From: Empedobacter falsenii
Lineage (GTDB): Bacteria > Bacteroidota > Bacteroidia > Flavobacteriales > Weeksellaceae
Assembly: GCF_013488205.1 (NCBI RefSeq)
Contig: NZ_CP040908.1
Span: 2,854,001-2,918,000 of the forward strand
Reading direction: 5' to 3'
DNA length: 64,000 nucleotides
Both the position numbers and the translations under genes were made by a program. Shown in pieces: positions 9,049-18,248 of this stretch (its first letter is position 1; each line of letters starts with the position of its first letter). Below the pieces are notes generated by a model. That model did not search any database, was not told where the DNA came from, and saw nothing but the letters and a program-made list of their open reading frames with translations.

Positions 9049-9894
9049 ATGACACTTCAAGAACTTCAAACACAAGTACAACAAACAAGGAGAGATATTT
9101 TGAGAATGGTACATGCCGTAAATAGTGGACACCCAGGTGGATCATTAGGTTGTGCAGAATATTTTGCTGCATTATACGGTAAAATCATGACTTACTCTAC
9201 AGACTTCTCTATGGACGGAAAAGGAGAAGATTTATTCTTCTTATCAAACGGTCACATTTCACCAGTTTTCTACAGCACATTAGCTCGTTCAGGATTTTTC
9301 CCAGTAAGCGAATTAGCTACATTCAGAAAATTAGATTCTCGTTTACAAGGTCACCCAACAACACACGAAGGTTTACCTGGAATTCGTATCGCTTCTGGTT
9401 CTTTAGGACAAGGCTTATCTGTTGCTTTAGGTGCTGCGCAAGCAAAAAAATTAAACAACGACGATAAATTAGTTTACACATTACACGGTGATGGTGAATT
9501 ACAAGAAGGTCAAGTTTGGGAAGCTTTTATGTATGCTGCTGGTAAAAAAGTAGATAATGTAATTGCAACGATTGACTACAATGGTCGTCAAATTGATGGT
9601 GACACAGACCACGTTTTACCTTTAGGAGATTTGAAAGCTAAATTAGAAGCTTTTGGATGGATTGTTTTAGAAGAAAAAAATGGAAATGACTTAGAAAAAG
9701 TAATTGCTATTTTAGAAGAAGCTAAAACATTAACAGGAAACGGAAAACCAGTTTCAATTTTATTACACACAGAAATGGGTAATGGAGTTGATTATATGAT
9801 GGGAAGCCACTCTTGGCACGGAAAAGCGCCTAACGATGAGCAATTAGCATTTGCATTAGAGCAAAATCCTGAAACTGAATTGACAGATTATTAA
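9049..9894 (+). CDS. Transketolase, N-terminal (TPP-binding) subunit
   Basis: One half of a split transketolase of the pentose phosphate pathway. From MTLQELQ the product is 281 residues, the normal size of the stand-alone N subunit. Visible: SGHPGGSLGCAEYFAALYG, HGDGELQEGQVWEA (thiamine diphosphate GDG...N motif, with N in DYNGRQ) and HSWHGKAPND near the C-terminus. An upstream in-frame ATG at 8977 adds 24 poorly fitting residues and precedes the likely promoter, so it is rejected. The partner subunit is at 12109, separated by two secreted-protein genes. Confidence 0.93.
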   Translation: MTLQELQTQVQQTRRDILRMVHAVNSGHPGGSLGCAEYFAALYGKIMTYSTDFSMDGKGEDLFFLSNGHISPVFYSTLARSGFFPVSELATFRKLDSRLQGHPTTHEGLPGIRIASGSLGQGLSVALGAAQAKKLNNDDKLVYTLHGDGELQEGQVWEAFMYAAGKKVDNVIATIDYNGRQIDGDTDHVLPLGDLKAKLEAFGWIVLEEKNGNDLEKVIAILEEAKTLTGNGKPVSILLHTEMGNGVDYMMGSHSWHGKAPNDEQLAFALEQNPETELTDY

Positions 9895-9918
9895 TAATTT
9901 GAATACAACCACAATACT

Positions 9919-11385
9919 ATGAAAACGTTATTTTATTCTATACTTACGCTTTGTTCTTTGACAGCCTTTGGGCAGGAAAAAACATATTCTTTTGACAAAA
10001 AAGTATCGTACAAAATCAATTTACCAGAAGAATATCAAACTTATTTGGATGGTCAAAAAGATTTATCTTTTGTAACCTATATTTCTAAAGACGCTGTTTT
10101 AGGAACTTCGGAAGGAGGTCCTTACACTTCAGGAAGCTTCAGTAAAGATGCTTTCTTTATCAACAACAGCAAGTTTTTCGAAGTCTATGCCAATTCATTA
10201 GAAAATCAATTATCGATAAAAGCACCTTATTATTATGAAGGCATGTCGGATGATAGTTTAAAACCTTATTCGGATAATTTGTTCGAGAAATTTATTTCAG
10301 TTAAAAATCTAAATTCATCTACAACGATCAATGGATACAAGTGTAATGAATACGAATTAACATCTAAAACAGATTTCGAAACAAAATCTTCTACATTATG
10401 TGTTGATGAAAAAAATGCAATTAATAACGTTGCGATTATGTTTCCTCAAACAAAACTGAAAGGTCTTTTGATACGATATGACGCAGGAGATTTTAATGGA
10501 TTAACAATTCAAAATATTGCAAATTCTAACGTAAAAGTAACTTTTGATGAGAAAAAAGAAATCGAAAGTTTTACTAACGAATTGGCAAAAAAGAAACAAG
10601 AATACGATAACATGATGTCGTCTGTAGATACGGCTTATGCAGCCGAAGCAGTAGCTTATTCACCAGACAATCGTTACGAGGATCCTATTATTAATTATTA
10701 CAATTATCAAACATCAGAAAGTGATAACGTAAATAGTCTTTTTGGAACTGTTGCTTCATTAAATTATAGCTTGATTTATAATGATAGTGATTATGATGGA
10801 AATCCTGATATAGAGCGTTCTAAAGCTTTGGCAACTGCGCAAGGTTCTACAAATCAATTGGTAAAACAATTCAAAAAGAATAAATTAGCAAACAAAAGCG
10901 AAGTAAAAGAATTAAATAACCTTTTCAAAACGTATTTCGATGATGCTAAAAAGTTTAAATTAACAGAAGTTTCAACAGATTATGATGAAGCGGCTGTAGC
11001 AGTAGATTCTGCTGTTGCTGCAACAGAAGTTAGTTTAGCCGAATATTATGATCCTTATACATCTGCTTACAAAACGACAGATATTAGCAAAATCGATTTG
11101 GCAATCGACAATCCAGACATTCAAGATTTCATGAAAGTTGCACCAGAACATTGCAAAAATTTGAAAGCTAAAATTCCGACTTTTACAGATAAAGATTTAG
11201 GAAATTTGGTTTACAATTACGCAGGACAAGTGTGCGATATGTACATTTATCAAAGCGGAAGTGTTGCTCTTTCGGGAACAATTGATGCAATAAGAAAAAG
11301 TGTTTTAGAAATCAATAACAAATATGATAAACTGAAAAAAGAAGACAAAGATAAGTTAACTACTTTCTTGAATTCTTTGGATTAA
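9919..11385 (+). CDS. Secreted protein of unknown function (paralogue of the next gene)
   Basis: 488 residues with an N-terminal signal peptide ending near SLTAFGQE (residue 18-20), so probably periplasmic or surface. The N-terminal ~200 residues align with the following gene: Q-x-x-Y-x-F start, a TSKTDFETKSSTLCVD segment matching its NGTEICID, and LKGLLIRY matching LKGLIYRV. The rest, about 210-488, is extra and alpha-helical in appearance with no recognised domain. It lies between the two transketolase subunits. Function unknown. Confidence 0.75.
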   Translation: MKTLFYSILTLCSLTAFGQEKTYSFDKKVSYKINLPEEYQTYLDGQKDLSFVTYISKDAVLGTSEGGPYTSGSFSKDAFFINNSKFFEVYANSLENQLSIKAPYYYEGMSDDSLKPYSDNLFEKFISVKNLNSSTTINGYKCNEYELTSKTDFETKSSTLCVDEKNAINNVAIMFPQTKLKGLLIRYDAGDFNGLTIQNIANSNVKVTFDEKKEIESFTNELAKKKQEYDNMMSSVDTAYAAEAVAYSPDNRYEDPIINYYNYQTSESDNVNSLFGTVASLNYSLIYNDSDYDGNPDIERSKALATAQGSTNQLVKQFKKNKLANKSEVKELNNLFKTYFDDAKKFKLTEVSTDYDEAAVAVDSAVAATEVSLAEYYDPYTSAYKTTDISKIDLAIDNPDIQDFMKVAPEHCKNLKAKIPTFTDKDLGNLVYNYAGQVCDMYIYQSGSVALSGTIDAIRKSVLEINNKYDKLKKEDKDKLTTFLNSLD

Positions 11386-11407
11386 TACTTATCAAATCAA
11401 TTCGATA

Positions 11408-12112
11408 ATGAAAAAATCAATCAGTTTTATATTAACGCTTTTTACATGTTTAACTTTCGCTCAAATGCAATCGTATAAATTCGAAAACGTTATTCAATAT
11501 CGTATCAAAAGTGATTTCTATTCAGATTTTTTGGACATTTTATCAACCAAAGATTACAAAGCACATTTGATGATTACGCGAACACCGATGGGAAACTTCG
11601 CTTCATTAAAAGTAAACGACAATATGTATTCTGTTTACAGCGAAGAAGAAAATCCGAAGGTTTTTAAAATTGATTTCGAAGGCACAAAAGATTTATTAGG
11701 AAATTCTTTTTTAGCGACTAATAATCCAAGTTTAACAAATTCCGCAATCGGAAATAGTTATGTTGCGAATAGAACTGGTCAAAAAGAAACGATTCTAAAT
11801 AAACAATGTGAAGTGTATAACATTTTCAGAAAAGATAATGACAACGACAATGGTACAGAAATTTGCATCGATACAAATTCTAACATCAACACCGTTCCGT
11901 TTATCAATTCTGAACTAAATTTGAAAGGCTTGATTTATCGAGTTGGACATAATATTGTGTTAGAAAATGTTGAAATCTTAGAAAATTGGATAAAAAAGAG
12001 CGCCGAAGAGGAAGAAGAAATTAATGTTTCGCCAAATGATTTTATTTATCAATTTGATGAAAAAACAGAAGTAGAAAAATACAAAAACGAATACAAAAAA
12101 CAAAAACAATGA
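11408..12112 (+). CDS. Secreted protein of unknown function (shorter paralogue)
   Basis: 234 residues; signal peptide ending at LTFAQ (about residue 18). Corresponds to the N-terminal domain of the preceding gene, including an NKQCEVYNI / NGYKCNEYEL Cys position and a second Cys in EICID, a pair that could form a disulphide. The C-terminal tail is Lys/Glu/Tyr-rich. The stop overlaps the start of the transketolase C subunit by 4 nt (ATGA), which indicates translational coupling. Function unknown. Confidence 0.75.
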   Translation: MKKSISFILTLFTCLTFAQMQSYKFENVIQYRIKSDFYSDFLDILSTKDYKAHLMITRTPMGNFASLKVNDNMYSVYSEEENPKVFKIDFEGTKDLLGNSFLATNNPSLTNSAIGNSYVANRTGQKETILNKQCEVYNIFRKDNDNDNGTEICIDTNSNINTVPFINSELNLKGLIYRVGHNIVLENVEILENWIKKSAEEEEEINVSPNDFIYQFDEKTEVEKYKNEYKKQKQ

Positions 12113-13053
12113 TAGACTTAACATACACAGAAAAAAAAGATACACGTAGTGGATTCGGAGATGGATTGACAGAGTTAGGAAGAACAAATCCTAACGTTGT
12201 TGCATTGTGTGCTGACTTGATTGGTTCATTGAAAATGGATCAATTTATCAAAGAAAACCCAGAGCGTTTTTTCCAAATTGGTATTGCTGAAGCAAACATG
12301 ATGGGAATTGCTGCAGGTTTGACAATTGGAGGTAAAATTCCTTTCACAGGAACTTTCGCTGAATTTTCTACAGCTCGTGTGTACGATCAAATTCGTCAAT
12401 CTATCGCTTACTCTAACAAAAATGTAAAAATCGCTGCATCGCACGCTGGTTTAACATTAGGAGAAGATGGTGCAACTCACCAAACATTAGAAGATATTGG
12501 TTTGATGAAAATGTTACCAGGAATGGTGGTTATCAATCCTTGTGATTACAATCAAACTAAAGCGGCTACAATTGCTGCAGCTGAATACGAAGGTCCTGTT
12601 TACTTACGTTTCGGACGTCCTGCTGTTCCAGTTTTCACGCCAGCTGACCAAAAATTTGAAATTGGTAAAGGTATCTTAATGAACGAAGGTTCTGATGTAA
12701 CAATTGTTGCGACAGGTCATTTAGTTTGGGAATCTTTAGTTGCTGCTGCTGAGTTAGAAAAAGAAGGAATTTCTTGTGAGGTAATCAATATTCATACTAT
12801 CAAACCATTGGATGAAGAAATTATCTTAAACTCTGTAAAGAAAACAGGAAAAATTGTAACAGCTGAAGAACACAATATTTTAGGTGGTTTAGGAGAATCT
12901 GTTGCAAGAGTTTTAGCACAAAAATTACCAACAAAACAAGCTTTTGTTGCGGTTAATGATAAATTTGGTGAATCTGGAACACCTTCAGATTTAATGAAAA
13001 AATATGGAATCGATTCTACTGCTGTAATCGAGAAAGTAAAATCTTTACTTTAA
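12109..13053 (+). CDS. Transketolase, C-terminal subunit
   Basis: 314 residues, the pyrimidine-binding plus C-terminal domain of a split transketolase. FQIGIAEANMMGIAAGL near residue 57 contains the Glu needed for thiamine activation, and ASHAGLTLGEDGATHQ is the conserved phosphate/sugar-binding segment. It should assemble with the subunit encoded at 9049 into the active heterotetramer. The gene overlaps the end of the preceding secreted-protein gene and is followed by a terminator. Confidence 0.93.
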   Translation: MIDLTYTEKKDTRSGFGDGLTELGRTNPNVVALCADLIGSLKMDQFIKENPERFFQIGIAEANMMGIAAGLTIGGKIPFTGTFAEFSTARVYDQIRQSIAYSNKNVKIAASHAGLTLGEDGATHQTLEDIGLMKMLPGMVVINPCDYNQTKAATIAAAEYEGPVYLRFGRPAVPVFTPADQKFEIGKGILMNEGSDVTIVATGHLVWESLVAAAELEKEGISCEVINIHTIKPLDEEIILNSVKKTGKIVTAEEHNILGGLGESVARVLAQKLPTKQAFVAVNDKFGESGTPSDLMKKYGIDSTAVIEKVKSLL

Positions 13054-13068
13054 TTCCATTATAATATT

Positions 13069-13100
13069 AAAAAGGAGCTAAAAATTTAGCTCCTTTTTTT
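13069..13100 (+). terminator. Terminator of the transketolase operon
   Basis: Stem AAAAAGGAGCTAAA / TTTAGCTCCTTTTT with a very short AT loop, followed by T residues. Confidence 0.9.
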
Positions 13101-13238
13101 ATAGGTTAAATATAAATAGGTTGGTTGAAAAAAGCAAAACTGCTTTAATCCTATAGATATTTTGCAAAATTAGTTTATATTGCTAATTCAAAAAATACTC
13201 ATTTAATGGTATTTTATTAATCTTTTACTTGTAAGCAT

Positions 13239-14012
13239 ATGAAAAAAGCAAATCAAAAATCTATAACTGAATATGCAAGTATTGTAAAAAAATTGTGGAG
13301 TGAAAATACAGATAGTAGAACCTTTAACGAAAAAGATGAGAGTTTTCAATCGATTAATGATTATTTACAAACTTTAGGAAGTCTTGCTCTTGGTGAATCT
13401 TTCATGTATTTTATCAGTCCTAATTCTGCAACTTTCGAATATGTATCTCCTCAATGCGAGGATATTTTGGGTTATCTACCTAACGAATACACTGCTGAAT
13501 TATGCGTAGAAATCGTACATCCAGATGATTTGCAACATGTAATTGATATTCAGCAACGAATTTCAAATTTCAGTATGGAAATTGTTCCAGAAGAAAGAAT
13601 CAATTATAAATTCACCTATGATTTTCGTGTGATAGATAAAAAAGGTGAAATTCATCAAATTCATTTGCAACATTTCTTTTACGAATTAAGTAAGAATTTT
13701 TTACCAAATCGAGTTTTTTGCTTAGCGACTGACATCACACAAATAAAGGTTGGAGGGAAACCGACCATGCATATTTACAACATCAAAGATGGATTGAATA
13801 ATCTTCTTAATTCAAAAACAAATTCATCTTTACAACTTACAAAAAAAGAAACGGAGATTATAGAATTTCTGATCAAAGGTTACACAAGTCAGGATATTGC
13901 TGATGCAATTGGCTTAAGTAAACATACTATTGATACACATCGAAGAAATATTTTGAAGAAAAACGATTGTTCTAATACATCAGAATTATTTAGTCTTTAC
14001 TTCAAAAAATAG
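13239..14012 (+). CDS. PAS-domain LuxR-family transcriptional regulator
   Basis: 257 residues. A PAS fold occupies roughly residues 45-170 (SPNSATFEYVSPQCEDILGYLPNE is the typical PAS opening). A LuxR-type helix-turn-helix forms the C-terminus (LTKKETEIIEFLIKGYTSQD through TIDTHRRNILKKN). There is no receiver or kinase domain, so the PAS domain is the likely sensor. It is a single-gene unit after a terminator. Its stop is only a few bases from the 3' end of rnpB on the opposite strand. Confidence 0.9.
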   Translation: MKKANQKSITEYASIVKKLWSENTDSRTFNEKDESFQSINDYLQTLGSLALGESFMYFISPNSATFEYVSPQCEDILGYLPNEYTAELCVEIVHPDDLQHVIDIQQRISNFSMEIVPEERINYKFTYDFRVIDKKGEIHQIHLQHFFYELSKNFLPNRVFCLATDITQIKVGGKPTMHIYNIKDGLNNLLNSKTNSSLQLTKKETEIIEFLIKGYTSQDIADAIGLSKHTIDTHRRNILKKNDCSNTSELFSLYFKK

Positions 14013-14015
14013 AAA

Positions 14016-14320
14016 AAAGCAAGCCGATAAGCCGGGTTCTGTCACCTTAATAAATCAAGATGCTTTGTCATTTATCTAGTATTTTAGTTACCTAAAATAT
14101 CAATCTGCCTACCCCCCAGCAACGAACGAGTAGCTCTTAACTGCTGGTATACATGGCATTGCTCCGCATAGAGTTTACCTGGTTTCACTACAGCCGAACT
14201 GTACATACTTTCTGTTGCACTTGTCCTCGCCTCTCGACGGACGGGCGTTACCCGCTATGCTTACTCTTTGGAGCCCGGACTTTCCTCTTCACATACATGA
14301 AGCGACAAAGTGGCTTGCTG
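14016..14320 (-). ncRNA. rnpB: RNase P RNA (bacterial type A)
   Basis: Read on the minus strand it contains the hallmark GAGGAAAGTCCGGGCTCC near the 5' end and ACAGAACCCGGCTTA at the 3' end. GCAAGCC (14312-14318) and GGCTTGC (14019-14025) pair as helix P1. A T run follows directly (14012-14018). The 5' end is placed at about 14320 from P1 and from the promoter box just upstream; ends are uncertain by a few bases. Small open frames across it are spurious. Confidence 0.95.
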
Positions 14321-14324
14321 AGCG

Positions 14325-14332
14325 CAAATGTA
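14325..14332 (-). promoter_or_regulatory. -7 box of rnpB
   Basis: TACATTTG on the minus strand, a perfect TAnnTTTG, 5 nt before the predicted RNA start. The expected -33 position falls in the T tract of the clpC terminator, so the two signals are packed together. Confidence 0.55.
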
Positions 14333-14351
14333 CGGCAAAAGTTACCGAAAT

Positions 14352-14384
14352 AAAAAAGGCTTGAACATTTTTGTTCAAGCCTTT
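14352..14384 (-). terminator. Terminator of clpC
   Basis: 13-bp stem (14355-14367 with 14372-14384), 4-nt loop; on the minus strand it is followed by a T run at 14352-14357. Confidence 0.9.
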
Positions 14385-14404
14385 CTATTATAGAAACTTA
14401 GAAA

Positions 14405-16930
14405 TTATTCTGATTTTTCTTCTTTCGTTTTTCCTTTTACAGAAATTTTAACGCCATCTTTTGCTTCATTTAAGTCAAGGATTAATTCATCTCCTTCACT
14501 AATTACAGCGTTGATGATTTCTTCTGCCATTGGATCTTCGATGTATTTCTGAATAGCACGTTTCAACGGACGAGCTCCATAATCTTTATCAAATCCTTTG
14601 TCTGCGATAAAATTCTTCGCTTCCTCTGTTAATTCAATATGATAATTTAAAGCTGTTAAACGCTCTATTAAACTTGCCAATTCAATATCGATAATTTTCA
14701 TGATATCTTCTTTTGTTAATGAATTAAAGAAGATAATATCATCAATACGATTCAAAAATTCTGGCGCGAAAGCACGTTTTAAAGCTGTTTCAATTGTTGA
14801 TTTTGCGCGTTCATCGGCAGAATCTTTCTTAGATGAAGTTCCAAATCCGACACCATCTCCAAACTCTTTCAATTGTCTTGTACCAATGTTAGACGTTAAA
14901 ATGATAATCGTATTACGGAAATCAACTTTACGACCTAAACTATCAGTTACATGACCATCATCCAAAATTTGTAATAAAATATTGAATACATCTGGATGCG
15001 CTTTCTCAATCTCATCTAACAAAATTACCGCATATGGTTTACGACGAACTGCTTCAGTCAATTGTCCACCTTCTTCGTAACCAACGTAGCCCGGAGGTGC
15101 TCCAACTAAGCGAGAAACGGCAAATTTCTCCATGTATTCTGACATATCGATACGAATTAATGCATCGTTAGAATCAAAGATTTCTTTCGCCAAAACTTTC
15201 GCTAATTGTGTTTTACCAACACCCGTAGTTCCTAAGAAAATGAATGAACCAATTGGTTTATTTGGATCTTTCAAACCTGCACGATTACGTTGAATTGCTT
15301 TCACAACTTTCGTTACCGCTTCATCTTGACCAATTACTTTTCCTTTCATTAACTCATTCATCTGAGCCAATTTTTTCAATTCTTTTTCAGCTACACGATG
15401 TACAGGAACGCCAGACATCAACGAAACAACTTCCGCTACATTTTCTTCTGTAACTGTTTCACGATTCTCTTTCGATTCTTGTACCCATTTTGCTTGCTCA
15501 CGTTTCAAATCACTTTCTATTTGTTTCTCTGAATCACGTAAACGAGCAGCTTCTTCGTATTTTTGAGATTTTACAACTTTCGTTTTCTCTTCGCGAACTT
15601 CTTCTAATTTTGCTTCAAGATCTAAAATTTCTTGAGGAACTTTTATATTCTTGATATGCACGCGAGAACCCGCTTCATCTAAAGCATCAATCGCTTTATC
15701 TGGCAAGAAACGATCTGTAATATAACGTGTTGTCAAATTTACACAAGCTTGCAACGCTTCATCTGTATAATTTACATTATGATGCGCTTCATACTTATCT
15801 TTGATATTATGTAAAATCTGTAATGTTTCTTCTGGAGTTGTTGGTTCAACCATCACATTTTGAAAACGACGAACTAATGCACCATCTTTTTCAATATATT
15901 GACGATATTCGTCCAACGTTGTTGCTCCAATACATTGTAATTCACCACGCGCCAAAGCAGGTTTGAACATGTTAGAAGCGTCTAAAGAACCCGTAGCTCC
16001 TCCTGCTCCAACAATTGTATGTAACTCATCAATGAAAAGAATAATATCATCATTTTTCTCTAATTCATTCATGATTGCTTTCATACGCTCTTCAAATTGT
16101 CCACGATATTTAGTTCCAGCAACTAATGATGCTAAATCTAATGTTACCACACGTTTGTTGAACAATACGCGCGAAACTTTACGTTGTACAATTCTTAACG
16201 CTAAACCTTCTGCAATTGCAGATTTACCAACACCTGGCTCTCCAATTAACAATGGATTGTTCTTTTTACGACGAGAAAGAATTTGCGAAACACGTTCTAT
16301 TTCTTTTTCGCGTCCAACTACAGGATCTAATTTTCCTTCTTGCGCAATCGCTGTCAAATCTCGTCCGAAATTATCTAAAACTGGTGTTTTACTTTTCGAA
16401 GTAGGTTTACTTGTAGATGCACGCTCAAAATCGTTATCAGAATCACCTCCATCAAAAGATGGATTTTCTGCACGAGGAGATTGAATTTCCTCATCTTGAA
16501 ATTGAAATTTGAATTCCTCCTTTACTGTATTGTAATCAATATCCAACTTATTCATCAATTTTGTAATCGGATCGTTTTCATTACGAAGAATACACAATAA
16601 TAAGTGAATTGTATTTACAGTCGGACTTTTAAACAATTTTGCTTCTAAGAATGTTGTTTTCAACGCTCTTTCAGCTTGTTTTGTCAAACTCAAATTTTTT
16701 ATATTATTACCTGGAGTTTCTTTTGCTGGGTTTAGGTTTTCTATTTTTTGACGCATTTCGTCTAAATCGACATTCAATGCTTCTAAGACAGAAATGGCTT
16801 TCCCTTCACCGTCGCGAATAATCCCCAACAGAAGGTGTTCCGTTCCTATTTGGTCGTGGCCTAATCTCAACGCTTCTTCCTTACTATAAGAAATAACGTC
16901 TTTTACTTGTTGTGAGAAATTATCGTTCAT
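14405..16930 (-). CDS. clpC: ATP-dependent Clp protease ATP-binding subunit ClpC
   Basis: 841-residue class I Clp/Hsp100 unfoldase that feeds ClpP. In order: two Clp N repeats (residues 1-140), an acidic linker, AAA domain 1 with Walker A GEPGVGKSAIAEG (about 214), a middle region with a UVR motif (KYEEAARLRDSE, about 455) typical of ClpC rather than ClpB, AAA domain 2 with Walker A GTTGVGKTQLAK (about 552), and the C-terminal ClpB-D2-small domain. A TATATTTG box on the minus strand at 16954-16961 is a plausible -7. It is a single-gene unit. Confidence 0.96.
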   Translation of the reverse strand: MNDNFSQQVKDVISYSKEEALRLGHDQIGTEHLLLGIIRDGEGKAISVLEALNVDLDEMRQKIENLNPAKETPGNNIKNLSLTKQAERALKTTFLEAKLFKSPTVNTIHLLLCILRNENDPITKLMNKLDIDYNTVKEEFKFQFQDEEIQSPRAENPSFDGGDSDNDFERASTSKPTSKSKTPVLDNFGRDLTAIAQEGKLDPVVGREKEIERVSQILSRRKKNNPLLIGEPGVGKSAIAEGLALRIVQRKVSRVLFNKRVVTLDLASLVAGTKYRGQFEERMKAIMNELEKNDDIILFIDELHTIVGAGGATGSLDASNMFKPALARGELQCIGATTLDEYRQYIEKDGALVRRFQNVMVEPTTPEETLQILHNIKDKYEAHHNVNYTDEALQACVNLTTRYITDRFLPDKAIDALDEAGSRVHIKNIKVPQEILDLEAKLEEVREEKTKVVKSQKYEEAARLRDSEKQIESDLKREQAKWVQESKENRETVTEENVAEVVSLMSGVPVHRVAEKELKKLAQMNELMKGKVIGQDEAVTKVVKAIQRNRAGLKDPNKPIGSFIFLGTTGVGKTQLAKVLAKEIFDSNDALIRIDMSEYMEKFAVSRLVGAPPGYVGYEEGGQLTEAVRRKPYAVILLDEIEKAHPDVFNILLQILDDGHVTDSLGRKVDFRNTIIILTSNIGTRQLKEFGDGVGFGTSSKKDSADERAKSTIETALKRAFAPEFLNRIDDIIFFNSLTKEDIMKIIDIELASLIERLTALNYHIELTEEAKNFIADKGFDKDYGARPLKRAIQKYIEDPMAEEIINAVISEGDELILDLNEAKDGVKISVKGKTKEEKSE

Positions 16931-17049
16931 TTTATTATTTAAGCTGTCTTTAACAAATATAATTATTCTGATAGACTATAGCATAAATTATGCCTATGTC
17001 CGAAATGATTTGATGATTCCTTAAAATAACGAATTATTGTCTATTAATT

Positions 17050-17700
17050 TCAAAATAGCTGACAATATTTCATATCAATTCTTAAAGAATTCATAATAAT
17101 TTGAGAGATAGATGTCGTTGCTAAAAAATCGTACAAATCACCTTTTTTCATTTTCAAATCATCGTGAAGTTCTAAAATTTCTTCGGATTTTAAATCATTA
17201 TTTTGATTAAAAATTTCATCAATTTCATTTCTTCTTTCAGGACTGTACAATGTCGACGAACACCATGTCACAATTTTTTCTTGCGAAATATCTTTTACGC
17301 TCAGTTTATTTTCATTCCAAAACAAAAGGTAAGCATTTTTAGTTAGTCTTTCAAAAACAAAAATTGTAAAAGGTGCGATTCCTGACAAATTTTCCGAATT
17401 AATAAACTCATTTACAGAATTATATTTCAATAAATCTAATAAAATAATTCCTCTACTTTCTCTGTATTTTTCTTTGAAATGCATTGGTTTTTCGATTCCT
17501 CCATTCAAAATACACGCAACATATTGTTCCGAATAAAAAATCCAAGTTCCATTTGCGCGCTCATCTACAGGCGAAAAATAAGTTTTATCAAAACGCTTTT
17601 GCTCCACAATCTCTTTAGAAGAAGAACGATTTATTTCCTCATCTCGGTTGTGCGTCAACACAAATTCATCCTCATTTCTGTAAAAACTGATTATACACAT
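17050..17700 (-). CDS. NRDE-family protein (TANGO2-like)
   Basis: 216 residues from the ATG at 17700. The family begins MC(I/L) with an invariant Cys2 suggested to act as an Ntn-hydrolase-type residue, and MCIISFYRNEDEF fits exactly; the longer frame to 17712 uses TTG and would bury this N-terminus, so it is rejected. The signature THNRDE is at residues 16-21. The biochemical role of the family is not firmly known. It diverges from the DinB/ATP-grasp pair with overlapping promoter elements. Confidence 0.85.
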   Translation of the reverse strand: MCIISFYRNEDEFVLTHNRDEEINRSSSKEIVEQKRFDKTYFSPVDERANGTWIFYSEQYVACILNGGIEKPMHFKEKYRESRGIILLDLLKYNSVNEFINSENLSGIAPFTIFVFERLTKNAYLLFWNENKLSVKDISQEKIVTWCSSTLYSPERRNEIDEIFNQNNDLKSEEILELHDDLKMKKGDLYDFLATTSISQIIMNSLRIDMKYCQLF

Positions 17701-17712
17701 CTCATTTTTCAA

Positions 17713-17745
17713 TTTAGTTCAAATGTAAAAATTTATCTTTGCAAA
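17713..17745. promoter_or_regulatory. Overlapping divergent promoters of the NRDE and DinB genes
   Basis: Plus strand: TTTA at 17713-17716, 17-nt spacer, TATCTTTG at 17734-17741 for the gene at 17751. Minus strand: TACATTTG at 17720-17727 with TTTG 14 nt upstream (17742-17745) for the gene starting at 17700. The elements interleave, so the two promoters probably compete. Confidence 0.45.
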
Positions 17746-17750
17746 GAATT

Positions 17751-18248
17751 ATGAGTATTCAGAAAACTATAGCGCATTCCTTTGATGAAATGAAATCGAT
17801 TCTTTTGCAATTTGACGATCTGTCTTTTCAAAAGGAATTAGAAATCATTTCTGGTGCTTCTGTTGGTCAACATTTTCGTCATATTATCGAGTTTTATTCG
17901 TGCTTTTTACAAGCGCAAAAAAACAATTGTATTTGTTATGATGATAGAGAGCGAAATCGTGCTTTAGAAAATTCGGTTGTTGAAAGTTTGAATACGCTGA
18001 ATCATCTAAAATCACAAATAGAACGTTTAGATTTAGAAAAAACAATTCAGCTAAAACAGAATTATTACGGAGAGAATTTCACAATTAATACCACAAATTA
18101 TCGCGAATTAATGTATTGTTTTGATCATAGCATTCATCATTTTGCGTTGATTAAAATTGCGATCGAAACTCATTTTTCAACGATTAAAATTCCACAAAAT
18201 TTTGGAATTGCATCTTCTACAATTGCTTTTCAAAATCAAGAAAAATGA
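17751..18248 (+). CDS. DinB-like four-helix protein
   Basis: 165 residues resembling the DinB/YfiT metal-binding four-helix-bundle superfamily. The three expected His ligands are visible: GQHFRHIIEFY near residue 43 and DHSIHHFALIKI near residue 130. The superfamily includes thiol-dependent transferases; the substrate here is unknown. The in-frame TTG at 17739 lies inside the promoter, so ATG 17751 is chosen. The stop overlaps the next start by 4 nt. Confidence 0.8.
   Translation: MSIQKTIAHSFDEMKSILLQFDDLSFQKELEIISGASVGQHFRHIIEFYSCFLQAQKNNCICYDDRERNRALENSVVESLNTLNHLKSQIERLDLEKTIQLKQNYYGENFTINTTNYRELMYCFDHSIHHFALIKIAIETHFSTIKIPQNFGIASSTIAFQNQEK

Noticed and set aside
14153-14353. 66-residue frame on the plus strand
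   Set aside because: Lies wholly antisense to rnpB, whose conserved blocks explain the sequence.
17701-17712. TTG start four codons upstream for the NRDE protein
   Set aside because: The family requires MC at the N-terminus, given by ATG 17700.
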